Below are positions 39,101 to 49,238 of a DNA stretch of 64,000 nucleotides, in pieces. Where the stretch lies: positions 26,817,310-26,881,309 of the forward strand of contig NC_068352.1 in the NCBI RefSeq assembly GCF_014633365.1, in the 5' to 3' direction. The notes under the pieces are model-generated. The model saw only the letters and a list, made by a program, of their open reading frames with translations. It was not told the DNA's origin and made no database searches. The position numbers and the translations under genes are program-made. The stretch comes from Diospyros lotus (lineage: Eukaryota > Streptophyta > Magnoliopsida > Ericales > Ebenaceae). Within the stretch, counting starts at the first letter, position 1. Each line of letters starts with the position of its first letter.

Positions 39101-42100
39101 AAAGAATTGTGGTAGTCTCACTAGTATCAAAGTTTTGAATTTATTTATCAATCAGGCTTATTTCAATGATTTTTTTTTCATAAATTAACACTCTGTAACT
39201 CTATAAACTTTTGGAGTGTTGCACTCGCACCCTCTCAAAAGAATTTTGTTCTCGAACTTTGTCTTTCATTAATCATCCGGATACCCATTTAATATTTTTC
39301 TTCAAAACTAACAATCTAAAATTCTGTAAAATTTTGGGATGTTACATAAGCATTTACATAGCATGTCAAAATCAGTACTTACTGCCAGTGCTTATTTGAG
39401 TATTTGGGCAATTTAATTTTTGGGTAGGGAATTTGCAGCTGTAGTTCTTGTTGGCTAAAAAAGTCTTATTACTTTCCACTTTATATGAATATGTCTCACC
39501 ATATTTTGAAAGAAGCGGCAAATCAGCTAACACTATAGAGTTATATAGCATGGTGCAGAATGAGAGCGGAAAAGCCACAATGCACCACCCTAGAGATCCT
39601 ATACCTATGCAGTTAAAGAAATGAAACCAGGAACCCTATCTTGTTCTGCTTTGAGTGAGACATAACATAAGCTAGATTTAGAAAGTCCAGTTCTACTGCT
39701 GTAGAGAGCTTTTTCCAAGAATTTCAAGATTCTGCTTACACAAGAGAAGGTGTATAAGATTATTTTAAGCTTTTAAAAGGGATGATTACAAACCTTGAAC
39801 GCCCACAGTGTAGCAACTGATTCTTGTGAAACCTATCTTTAAGTCAAATAGAGGGAATTGGATACAAGAGAAGTCACTTAGCCACATATCAATACTAATT
39901 TTACACAGTAGATGCTGGGAATTCATCGTTTACTAGTAATCAAATGATAGTCAGTTCCAACTAATTTTAGATTTCAGCATTGCTTCCTTTGCTATTTTTT
40001 GGTGTATATAGTGTGAGAAGAAATAGGATAGCTTTTGAGAGAAAACAGAAGTCTGTTTGTTGTTTATAAGATCACATTCTTTTGTCCCTCCTCTCTTGGA
40101 TTCTTGTTTTTAAGTTCTTCTTTAAGTAGTTTATAGATGATCTTCTAAGTTCTTCTGGACAGAGTTTGCTTGCTTCCAGCCATTTCTCAATATATAATCT
40201 TATTATTTATCAAAAAAAAGAAAACAAAAAAAAAAAAAGAATCTGAGGCATGGAACCATTTGGATGTGGCTTATGTTATCCTGTCACCTATTTTTAAATT
40301 TCATATGCCAATTTTTTTCCAATGTTACCCTCTGATATATATATATATATAATTTTTTTTATTTGCCATACACACGTATTCCCTTATGGATATCTGTCAT
40401 TTATGTAGTTCTCCATTCATATAAGTTCAAGTCTTTTTTTCCATTAGTATAGCTTTGTTGACAACTTTTGTCATCAAACCATCCCATTTTGTACTGACTT
40501 TTCCATGGCAGTTGGAGGGATTTGGTCTATCTGCTGCTTTTTTGGTTTGACTAGTTGCTGAATCTCATTTGCTGACTTTAGTGTGTTTATAATCTAAGAT
40601 GTGTAATGTATTGCTGGTCTTTAATAGTCTCTTCCCAAAACTTCAGTTCCACAATTACTGATTTTTATTTTGCCAGGTACCAAAAATGACAGAAATGGTG
40701 GATATGTGGAAGAAAGGGCACAATCTCTTTGGAATACTATACGGCTGGTTTCTTGCCAAGGTTGACTACTTTCCAGTTTTCACTTAACTGGCGCACAAGT
40801 TATGTAATTTGCCTCTTCAATTAAATCATTCTGATGTATTTTTTCGTGTACTTTTCATCCTAAAACAATAGTTTCTATAGAAGAATTCCCCCATAATCTT
40901 GTTCCATTAGTAGATATTACAACATATAGAAATAAGGGTCGTTAAGATCCCTTTATCCTAGAAATACACGAATAGGAAACTACCAAACATAGAATAGAAA
41001 ATACCAAATATAAAGCAGAAAGTTGACCTAAATCTAATTCCATAAAATCAGGAATTATTCTCAAATTATTCTAGGATCCTAACACTCCAGTAAGCAACTC
41101 AATGGTGTGCGGAATTGGAGTGATTTAGAGGCTAATTGGTTTATGAGATACGCAGCGGTTAGGATGGCTTCACCCTAATAAGAGTTTGGAACATTTTGGG
41201 CAAACATTAGTGGCCTTGTGACCTCAAGAAGATGATGATTTTTTTCGCTCCGCAACCCTGTTTTGTTTTTTTTTTTTTTTTTTTGGGGGGGGGGGGGGGT
41301 GGAGGTATAAGGACATGAGTTTTGGTGAAAGATGCCATGATCAAGGAGATATTGGTTTAGTTCTTGAGCAAAATATTCTCTACCATTATCAGTTTTAAGA
41401 ATGTGAACTGAGGATTGAAAAATATTCGTGATTAGTTTGTGGAACTGTATAAAGATGGAGCAAGCCTCAGATTTTTCTCTCATTAGATAAACCCAACAAA
41501 CCCAAGTTTGATCATCTATAAAGGTGATGAACTAGTGAGTACTTGTGAGGTTGGAGGAATGGGCTGGTGCCCAGATGTCACTATACTTGTGAGGTTGGAG
41601 GAATGGGCTGGTCCCTAGATGTCACTGTGAACTAGGTAATACGGCTTCAAAGGATGATGGGCTCAGCTTTGTTTAGCATAAATACCATGCTCACATTGAA
41701 AAGAACATTGGGTACTATATGCTTTAAGATACTTAAAAACTAGGGTGGCCAAGACGCTGATGCCAAAGCATAACCTCACAAGAAGCTGTAGACAAGGAGA
41801 GATGGTGAAGGGGCTGAGTAGTTGAAGGAGAACCCGTGTTTGTAAAATAATAAAGGCTGTTTTGCTCCTTAGCATTGCCAATCATTATCCCTGAAGTCAA
41901 GTCTTGGAAAACACAATGAGAAAAGTAAAAAATTATAGCACAATTAAGGTCTATAGTCAACTTACTAACAGAAAAGAGGTTGCATTGGAGGTTTGGGACA
42001 TGAAGGGCAGAAAGTAATTTTAGACCAGGAAGATTGATGGTTCCTCAGCCTGCTACCTTAGATACCTTTCCATCAACAACTGAAATTCTAATGTCATCAA

Positions 42101-43558
42101 TACATTTTTGGTATGCAGAAAAAAACAGTGGAGGAACCGGTCACATGGTCAGATGCTCTAGTGTCGACAATTCAACAGTTACGGTATGCGATAAACAAGA
42201 AGTGTGAAGAGTACCTCTATGTGCAACGGATGCCATTGCAGCAGGTGGAGAAGGATGTAATTCTTTCGAAAGTTTGGACTGGATCAAGAGAGTCTGCAAC
42301 ATCTCCATTGGGTACATAGTGAAAGGAGTCGCTGAACTCGGTTTCTTAGAGTCAGGTGTTGTTTCAGCGGCATAGGCAACCTTATTTGGTTCCCGTTGGC
42401 TCTCTGGCTTCCAGTTGGCCAATTTTCCAGGAACCTTCCAACAGGTATCTCTAGTGTGATAGGGCTTGTTTCAGTGGTCGCACCATAGTTTATTCCCGAA
42501 TTTCTAGTTCTTGGAAGGATCACTCTTGTTGGCTGCGAAAGCAGTATTTTGGGATCCAAGTTCAGTGGACAGATTTGAGGAGGTGATCATTAACTGGCAA
42601 CGGCTTTCCCCCAGTCGGACTTCTACAAAAACTTCACAGATCAAGAGGAGAGGTTTGGTACCAAGTAGGCAACCCTGAACCACATTGAGGTCTTTGTTGA
42701 GACCATGTAAGAAGTCAAAGACCCTATCCTTTTCCAGCATTTTATTGTAGTTGACGCTATCTTCAGGATAATTCCAACTGGTGTCATAGAACAGGTCCAT
42801 CTCTTGCCAAAGCTCAGTCAATTTGTTGTAGTACTCCGTGACAGTCATTGTGTAGTATGAAGAGAGGAACAAAGTTTAAAACACTGAGCAGTATTTTCCA
42901 TGTCCGAATAGAGTTCCTGAACCACATCCCATATCTCCTTTATGGTTTTGTATAAAAAGTAAGTCCGTCCAATCTTGGGCTCCATAGAGTAAACGAGCCA
43001 TCCCATTATAATGGAGTTTTCTGTCTCCCAAAGTGCATAGTTGTCAACAGTTTTAGAAGGCATTGGCAGGGCACCTTTGAGGTAACCCACCTTGCCCTTC
43101 CCTTTCATTACAAGCAGAACAGATTAAAACCTCTCTCTAAAGTTAGTTCCATTAAGTTTATGCTGTGTAATTTGAAGGGAATGGGTGTCGGTGGAAGATA
43201 AGGTGGGTAGGGTAGGGTTGGAAACAGCAGGGGCTGATTATGCTGTAGAAGAAGTCTGGCCATTGGTTGCCATAATGAACTGTCTCAATTTGAAAAAGAA
43301 TGGGGAAAAAATTTAAGCCAGCGCCGGTGCTGGCTCTAATACCATGAAACAATAGTTTCTATAGAAGAATTCTCCCATAATCTTGTTCCATCAATAGGTA
43401 TTACAGTATATAGAAATAAGGGTCATTAAGATCCGTTATTCTAGGAATACACAAATAGGAAACTACCAAACATAGAATGGAAAATGCCAAATATAAAACC
43501 AAAAGTTGACCTAAATCTAATCCCATAAAATCAGGAATTATTCTAGGATCCTAACACA

Positions 43559-43595
<37 letters not shown>

Positions 43596-45609
43596 TTTTG
43601 TTCTTAGGTTGCGAGTAAGCTTGAGGTTTTTCCTGGGTCTGAGTTTCGTGTGGCATTTGAAGAAGCAGTGAAGTATGGTGGCAAGGTGATACTTGGTGAT
43701 CGCCCAGTACAAGTAAGATACCTTTTGCTTACGTTTTCCTTTAATTTTTGGAAGAAGAAACACTTCCTTTTTGGGACTCTTCACCTTATGAAATTACCCT
43801 TAACCTTCTGTGTCTTCCTAATTCTTGCCCCATCCCATCCTGTCTATCATTAAACACAGTTTTTGGGGTTTCAAACTTCACTATATGAGATATGTGCACA
43901 TTTGTTTGTAGTTAATGTAATCTTCAAGTTATTGAATTTGTACATTGGCAGTTTCTGTGAAAATTTTCTGAGAATTTAGTGCATGACATGCTTTTTTTTT
44001 TTTTTTCGTCCAATTTGACTGTAATTAATGTGTTACTGTAAAATTGACACTGCAGTACACTGTTCACATCTCTATCATCTTATAGGCATCTTGTGTTAAC
44101 CTCGTGGACTTAAACCATCCATAAATAAGACTTCACTTGTAAGCTAACTTTGATGTAACCTTTGGTGTTAAATGAATAGATAACTTTACGAAGGACTTGG
44201 GTAAAAATGCCATTATGGCACAAGACGAAGTTACTATACTCTTTACTCTTCCAAGCATTCTTTTTACCAAGCCCAGAAGATATCAATAAGATGGTAAGCT
44301 TTCCTTCAAAATTGATTTCCACCAGCAGGCACTTGTCATCACTTTATGTTAGTGCCAGGCATTTTGAATTTGATTTTGCTTGCCTTCAGCTGAAGGAAAT
44401 GGATGATGTTGATATGTTGACTCTTGTGATTCAAGAGATGAGCAAGAAATTCCCAACTGTAATGGAAACCCTTGTGCATGAGAGAGACCAGTAAGTATTT
44501 TTTGGCTTTTATAAACTTAGTTCCATGATCTGTGTGGTTCTTTTGAGTTTGACACTTTTGTAGTTCCAGATTTGCATGGGGGAGGATTTCACAGTTAAAC
44601 AGTGGCATGTTCTTGACTTGTAATTAGTGTAAACTTCACTCTTCTAATAATGAAGTTGTCAAAGTGACCAACTTTGCAAAAACTGAAGCTAAGGCATCCT
44701 CACCTCTAGAAATTGTGTCCATCTAAAAAGATTATTTAAAAAAAAAACCTTGAGTAAAAAGTAAAAGAAATCAACAAGAAAAAAGGGGTGATTGTTTGAT
44801 ATATATATTTGAAAACTGATGCTACTGGCATGAACTCCAGTGACAATTTATACTTTGCTAATTCCATGACGATTCTCGCATATACTTCTTGCCAGTAACT
44901 CAAACATTTTTTGGCATCTGATGAATGCGTTTAACTGAAAACTGAAGCACCCTTTTTCATCCTAGATGGAAGGGTTAGGAAGGTATTCGATGGATTTGTC
45001 TTATTTATTAGTTCTTTTTGTGATAAGAAGTCTTTTATTTGACTTGATTGCACCTTCAGGTACATGTCATCCACACTGTTAGGAGTTGCTAGTGAGCACA
45101 GTTCAGTTGTTGCAGTTGTCGGTAAGGGACACTTGCAGGGAATTAAGAGGCACTGGAAGCATCCTATTGAGGTTAGACATGGATTTCTTTAGTTCTCTCT
45201 TCTTCTATAAGCGAATTTAAATTGTAGCCTATTAGCTTGGGAAAGGATGTTGGACTGGTCCCAACATATGCCAATTCAAGCTGTTTCTCAGATTCTAACA
45301 CCACTAGGGGGTTGAGCTTTTTAAATGTCACACACTCCTTTTGCGATTGATCTTGTTTCCTTTACCATCTTCCCTCAACTCCAATCGAATCAATTTCGTT
45401 GAGTTTGAGACAGACTTCTAGGAATTTAGACATACATGTTCCTGAATGCTGCTGCTTTCTCAATGGTGTCGCAGGTGAGTGATTTTCTGGTTGTAGATAT
45501 ACCTTCAAAGAAGCCGGGTATTTCTGTTGTGAAGATCCTTTCGACTCTGGGAGCTGCAGTTGCTGGGGTAGCAATACTATCTGGCATTTATCTTTCCAGC
45601 AAGAAATAG
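27160..45609 (+). CDS. TraB-domain protein, tail-anchored (TRB1/TRB2-like)
   Basis: Nine exons: 27160-27690, 29825-29872, 30025-30084, 40677-40760, 43608-43712, 44180-44293, 44390-44490, 45060-45171, 45475-45609 (TAG). The product is 429 residues. The N-terminus is Arg/Ser-rich and transit-peptide-like (MSRLTRAFTLFNSPESRLFL), followed by an acidic stretch. The TraB domain begins VCDVYLIGTAHVSQ (conserved G-T-A-H) and runs through VVFLELCSSRVAVLTPQNLK, GGKVILGDRPVQ and VVAVVGKGHLQGIKRHW. One hydrophobic helix (ILSTLGAAVAGVAILSGIYL) and SSKK close the protein. Known: Arabidopsis TraB proteins TRB1 and TRB2 sit in the outer mitochondrial membrane, bind VAP27 at ER contacts and act in mitophagy. 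The tail anchor here fits that. A second in-frame ATG at 27376 (residue 73) would give a shorter form. Intron 3 is 10.6 kb because of retrotransposons. Confidence 0.95.
27691..29824 (+). other. Intron 1 of the TraB gene
   Basis: A 2.1-kb T-rich GT-AG intron. No transposon end, RNA gene or coding sequence is recognisable. Confidence 0.65.
30816..31102 (-). repeat. 3' LTR of intron-3 Copia
   Basis: This 287-bp LTR runs TGTGGGAAAAAG to CATTCCAACA and pairs with 35648-35918. The pair differs mainly by scattered transitions and a 10-20 bp length difference around 30998. Confidence 0.92.
31120..31870 (-). pseudogene. Copia RNase H and 3' end of reverse transcriptase
   Basis: From the right the frame reads VRKILCYLKATPGKGILF, LQGYTDADYGDS and RYCVFLGGNLISRRSKKQ, then a stop near 31314. 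HIEIDRHFLKEKLDNGLLKI and HQVADVLTKDLP continue in frame after it. Y-T-D-A-D-Y-G and D-N-Q-S-A-I are the typical Copia RNase H boxes. The reverse-transcriptase catalytic YVDD part is absent. Confidence 0.88.
31876..34107 (+). repeat. Gypsy solo LTR, 2.2 kb, nested in Copia
   Basis: The sequence begins CGTGACATCCCAAAATTTTG and ends GGGCCGTTATA. It is flanked by the perfect 5-bp duplication GGTAG (31871-31875 and 34108-34112). No internal region is present, so this is a solo LTR left by LTR-LTR recombination. The first T and the penultimate C of the expected TG...CA ends are mutated. Near 33775 it carries CATCATTCCAGGTAAGGG, shared with the LTR fragment at 55249-56195. The length and TGTRACATCCC-type start fit chromovirus Del/Tekay LTRs. 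Confidence 0.85.
34190..35402 (-). pseudogene. Copia gag (broken)
   Basis: A gag start lies at 35402 (MAELSDVASKSCNR, then stop). Downstream, LPIVHPSYRLDGKN, a stop, then LTGNPPMDTDSTYITWDID lead to the long open part MSWLWGTMQPEISRNFMFLS and IIERDRIVEFLIGLNPEFNQ. The zinc knuckle CSFCKKPHHTTETC lies near 34510. At least three stops interrupt it. Similar gags encode about 350-400 residues, so most of the domain is present. Confidence 0.85.
35648..35918 (-). repeat. 5' LTR of intron-3 Copia
   Basis: This 271-bp LTR starts TATGGGAAAAAGG (TG mutated to TA) and ends TTCCAACA. It adjoins the primer-binding site and the CTTAA duplication. Confidence 0.9.
36068..39346. repeat. Gypsy-type LTR DNA, probably more than one fragment
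   Basis: The left end TGTAATATCCCGTATTGATCG and the right end, inverted TGTAACATCCCAAAATTTTAC, both look like outer LTR ends. The left part contains CCTAGGGGGTCACCCATTCTTG, common at the start of Gypsy LTRs, and a TATA-like box near 37160 followed by a CT run. The right part looks antisense. The immediate flanks (TTAGG and TAAGC) do not match convincingly, so two LTRs of opposite polarity or a rearranged one are likelier than a single insertion. No coding remains were seen. It lies in TraB intron 3. Confidence 0.5.
39347..40676 (+). other. Right part of TraB intron 3
   Basis: Non-coding intron sequence with an A-rich run near 40210-40240 and an AT dinucleotide run near 40340. It ends in the acceptor TGCCAG before exon 4. 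No element ends recognised. Confidence 0.6.
40861..41084 (-). repeat. 3' LTR of intron-4 Copia
   Basis: 224-bp LTR paired with 43345-43556. It carries an extra TCAAATTATTC-like duplication near its inner end that is missing from the partner. Confidence 0.88.
41175..41960 (-). pseudogene. Copia integrase fragments
   Basis: The GAG-pre-integrase region reads VMLWHQRLGHPSF near 41735. The integrase core reads FIQFHKLITNIFQSSVHILK and TDNGREYFAQELNQYL near 41370-41430, with the second catalytic Asp in TDNGREY. A run of T followed by a run of G (41266-41299) then disrupts the frame. Confidence 0.82.
42130..43273 (-). pseudogene. Copia gag (broken)
   Basis: The start is at 43273 (MATNGQTSS), with stops after a few codons. 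The later open part reads YLKGALPMPSKTVDNYALWE, SIIMGWLVYSMEPKIGRTYF and LTELWQEMDLFYD. FDFLHGLNKDLNVVQ is the gag signature. A degraded zinc knuckle region lies near 42470. Confidence 0.82.
43345..43556 (-). repeat. 5' LTR of intron-4 Copia
   Basis: 212-bp LTR adjoining the Met-type primer-binding site. A CT microsatellite starts 6 bp beyond it. Confidence 0.88.
43563..43592. repeat. (CT)n microsatellite at TraB intron 4 acceptor
   Basis: About 15 CT units lie just before the acceptor TTCTTAG (43607). They form much of the polypyrimidine tract of this intron, and the Copia insertion ends 6 bp upstream. Confidence 0.9.
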
Positions 45610-45981
45610 GCAATTCCTTCTCCTTGGAGCTGCAGTTGAGAAATTAGATTTTGAGATGCTGGTCTACAGCTTTGTTTCTTAGTCGAATTTTTTAATCAAA
45701 TGCAGAGGCAAGAAAGGCCAGCAGAGTATAGTCAGGTTTAATGATCCATACTTTTCAATTCTTCTTCTTCCTTCACATTGTTCTATTTGTTTTTGTTTCA
45801 ATTCGAGTTTTCCCCCCCCCTCCCTTTGAAGCCATTGAGAAGTATATTTTTTTTGAATGGATAATGATTTTTTTTTCTTATTTTCAAAAAAGAGAGGGCA
45901 AATTTTCATGCTGCGACTGACAACAAAGAAAATGAAAAAATACTACTTTGCCTGAGAGGGTTATCGATGGGTTTATTGAAT

Positions 45982-46308
45982 GGGGTCGAAAAGACCCAAA
46001 TGCCCTCGTCTCTCTCCTCTCTCTCTTCTTCCATGGCCGCATGACCACCAACCACCAACATTGCTGCTATTGCGCCTTGCCTCGCCTCGCCGATCGTTGC
46101 TGCATCCTTCGACAGTCGGCGAGGCGACAAGACGAGACAATGGCAACGAGGCGAGGTGCAGTAATGATGGTGGCGAGGTGTAGTAGCGTTGGCGATCAGC
46201 GGTCGCGTGACCATGGGAGAAGGGAGAGAGGCGAATGCTGCGTAGTGGGTAGTGACATCTCTTACAAATTTGTATTCTAGACGGGGGTATTTTGGTCTTT
46301 TCGATCCC
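45982..46308. mobile_element. Small TIR element downstream of TraB gene
   Basis: The left arm GGGGTCGAAAAGACCCAAAT, then GCCCTCGTC (45982-46010), is inverted at 46280-46308 as GGGATCGAAAAGACCAAAAT, then ACCCCCGTC. The interior is GC-rich with no recognisable protein, although frames are open on both strands. Further weak inverted similarity outside the arms (GAGAG blocks) suggests the true ends may be up to 40 bp further out. The type is uncertain (Mutator-like MITE or similar). Confidence 0.6.
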
Positions 46309-47336
46309 ATTATGTAAGTCTCTCGGTGAGACTTTCTAGCCTATAGTAGAACTCAAGAAAATGTTCATTTTGGCCCTTCATTTGGTGGTTGAGCCATCTG
46401 CACGTTTGCCCTTTATTTTTGGAATCCTTGCGTCTCCTAAGCCAACTAAAGTAATGCCAACTGATGTGCCTAAAACAAGTATACGCCAATTGATGTCAGT
46501 TGACTCATTTTTAAAGACTTGAGAAAAGATATCATATGAGTCGTGGTATTCGTCAAATAATCTCCTGTAATGCATCAAAACAAATTAGATAATGTTAAAA
46601 TATTACAGAACATTGTAAGAATGAATTTTGAACTATATGCACCGCCACGTGTATTAGAAAGAAAACATCAATTTAAATTGTGTTGAAATCAAATGAGAAA
46701 ATTATAATTATATATATTAAAAATTTATAATTATTTATAAATATATTGAGGTACAGTTTAACATATATTTTTTTATTATTTAATTAAAAAATTGAATTTA
46801 TTAAAAATAAAACAAATGGGCCAAGAAAGTTAAGAGGCATTAAATTATTTTTTGAATTTATTATTATTTTTTTAATTTTTATTTTAAATTTTTATAAAAA
46901 TTATCTAGAAGATTAGAATATATATGTTAAAAGAAGATTAAAAAGGAGAAAAGCTTTTGTTTTGTGCAAATGTAACTTGTCTTAGAGGAGGGCGAGATAA
47001 TTTATAAAAATTTAATAAAAAATTACATTTTCAAATCTTCAAACTAGTAACTAAAATTTTAAAACCTCATTTTGGGTTTAGTCCAATTTTTTATAATAAA
47101 ACTTTTCAAGTCTCTATTTTTTATTGGCTTAATACACATGGTGGTCCTTTAACAAATAAAAAATACAGCATTTAATTTTTGATGTGCAAAATATTGAGAT
47201 TTAATATCTCAATTATTAAAAATTATTGTTTTAAGTTTTTCTGTAATAGAATGTCAATGCGTGCATGAACGCGTTTGTTCTTGCGAGTAAACATTACGTA
47301 AGTGAGACACATTAGATTAAACTTAAGAATAATACT
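46309..47336. other. AT-rich intergenic DNA
   Basis: No gene, RNA or element end could be supported. Composition becomes strongly AT-rich after about 46660. Confidence 0.6.
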
Positions 47337-47361
47337 ACACAAACAAACCCATGGACAACTC

Positions 47362-47403
47362 AATTTATCGTGATATTTTAACACCAAAATATCACGATAA
47401 ATT
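47362..47403. repeat. Perfect 18-bp hairpin in the MULE left arm
   Basis: AATTTATCGTGATATTTT is followed by a 6-base loop (AACACC) and then its exact reverse complement. It lies just inside the left terminal repeat of the foldback element and has no obvious equivalent at the right end. Confidence 0.9.
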
Positions 47404-48010
47404 AAACCCAAATTTTTGAATGCGCGCCCAAAATAATGCCTTATTCCTCATACTCTCTTTATCCTTTCTACCATCTTCTCTCTCTCTTTCTCTTTCTCCT
47501 TCCCCATCTTTCACCTTATACTCTCTCTCTGCTCATTCTCGCCGACATATCCTTCCTCTACTTTTGTCTTCGTCGTTCCAGCCGCTGTCTACCTCTGCCT
47601 CCGCTGTTCTAGCCATCGTCGGCACCTTTGCCTCCATCTTCGCTGTTTCGCCTTCATTTTCCCCCATCTCTCTTTCTTTCTCTTTCCCCCTCTCGTCTTA
47701 TTCTCTATTTCTGCTCATTTTTGCCGATGCATCTGACGCCTCCATCGTCATTTGCCGCCAACACCTCCATCTCCCTTCTTTCTTTTTTTGGATCACTAAC
47801 ACATATATAAATATACATATATTTATGTATTTGAATATATAAATATATTATTTATTTTTATTCTTGTTTAGTCTATATTTTTGTTTAGAAAATATATATA
47901 TTTAACCCAAGTTATATTCAAATACATTTTCAATAAATATACATATATTTATGTATTTGAACATAATATATAAGATAATTATATATATTTTCAATAAATA
48001 TACATATTTA

Positions 48011-48540
48011 TGTAATTATTTATATATAAGATAATTACAAAATACATAAAATTTTATGTTTTGTATGAATGATAAAGAAGAAATATAATTGTACTGTGAT
48101 GGGTATAAAAATATATTTTTTATTAAAAATAAATATTATAATATTATGGTTTATAGTTTGATTTGCATTTTATAACTTAAAAATAAAATAAAATTACAAA
48201 ATAAATTTTTAAAAATAGCAAACCAAACTATACTGTTAAAAGTTTTAATATCTTACAAGCCAAAAATTTTAAAAGTAACAAAATAGATAGAAGATAAGAA
48301 AATGCTGTTGTTAAAAGGAACACCATGAACTCCACTAGAAAATTCTCTTCTCGCCCCCAAGACAAGGGAAAAGCCAAATGTGTTTAGGAGACTTGTATCA
48401 AACAAATTTCCACTATTCTCCACTTGTTCAGAATAAGTTTAAATAATTTATAATCCCAATTATAATTTTTTTCTTTATCATTCATACAAAACATAAAATT
48501 TTATGTATTTTATAATTATTTTATGTATAAATAATTATGT
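48011..48540. repeat. Internal inverted repeat, arms about 80 bp
   Basis: Both arms carry ACATAAAATTTTATGT in the middle; the left has TTGTATGAATGATAAAGAAG and the right its inverse CTTTATCATTCATACAA. They are about 90 percent alike by eye, with about 370 bp between them. Confidence 0.8.
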
Positions 48541-49238
48541 ATATTTGTATGTTATTATTTATTTATATTGCTTGAATTGAAAGATAAAAAATTATATATA
48601 AAGTTGTACAAAATCTTAATATTATATTTTACAAAAATCAAAAATCATATTTAAAGTTAAACAAAACCATAATATCATATTTCAAATTTATGCAAGTAAT
48701 ATCAATAAATAAGAAAATAAATAATATGTAAGTAATATATAATGTCATATATTATATATTTATATATATGTGCTAGTTTAACATAGAGACCCAAAGAAAG
48801 AGAGAGAAGCTAGAATGGTGGAAGTGGACGACGAATGACGGAGAAAAGTAGCAGAAGAACCACACAAAGAGAGAGGAGATGGAGGCGTTGCTGGCCTCAT
48901 TGATGGCGACGGACGTCGACGGAGACGACTGCGTCGGTGGCAATGGCGACGAGAAACGAGAAGAGAAAGAGGGGGGAAGAAGAAAGAGAAAGAGATGGAG
49001 TCGTTGGTAGGGGCTTCAACGATTGCAGACGGCGAGAGAGAAAGAGAGAGAGAGAGTATGAGGAAGAAGAGGAATGACAATAATGGGGTTTCCAAAGAGA
49101 ACGAAAAAGAGTGAGGTGAGAGTGAAAGAGAGAGTGAGAGGTAAGGGTGAAGTTATTTTTTATACTGAGGGTTAAATATGTAATTTTCTTAGAGTTGGCT
49201 ATTAGTTTGTCGATGGGTTTGTTCGTCTAGCGTTATCC

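Larger units (their letters stand above)
40861..43556 (-). mobile_element. Copia retrotransposon lacking RT/RNase H, in TraB intron 4
   Basis: The LTRs at 40861-41084 and 43345-43556 begin TRAAACAATAGTTTCTATAG and end ATCCTAACA. Flanks CATCC (40856-40860) and CATGC (43557-43561) are a 5-bp duplication with one change. The primer-binding site is the complement of GCTCTAATACCA next to the right LTR. On the - strand gag, a GAG-pre-integrase block and part of integrase remain; reverse transcriptase and RNase H are gone. It is antisense to the TraB gene. Confidence 0.9.
47337..49238. mobile_element. Foldback Mutator-like element, 1.9 kb, non-autonomous
   Basis: The left end reads GAATAATACTACACAAACAA then ACCCATGGACAA. 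The right end, inverted, reads GGATAACGCTAGACGAACAA then ACCCATCGACAA. The perfect 9-bp duplication TAAACTTAA lies at 47328-47336 and 49239-49247. Inside, a CT-rich block (about 47420-47800) faces a GA-rich block (about 48785-49150). An 80-bp inverted pair (48011-48090 and 48458-48540) sits near the middle, so the whole element can fold back on itself. No transposase is encoded. The 9-bp duplication points to mobilisation by a Mutator-like transposase. Confidence 0.85.

Noticed and set aside
44207..44494. 95-codon + frame spanning two TraB exons
   Set aside because: It reads through the 44294-44389 intron; conserved sequence and splice sites support separate exons.
45906..46310. 134-codon - strand frame and 110-codon + strand frame
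   Set aside because: Both lie within the small TIR element, in GC-rich repetitive sequence open on both strands.
47420..47842. 140-codon Ser/Leu/Phe-rich frame
   Set aside because: Low-complexity CT-rich arm of the foldback element; the GA-rich arm gives a mirror frame at 48778-49095.
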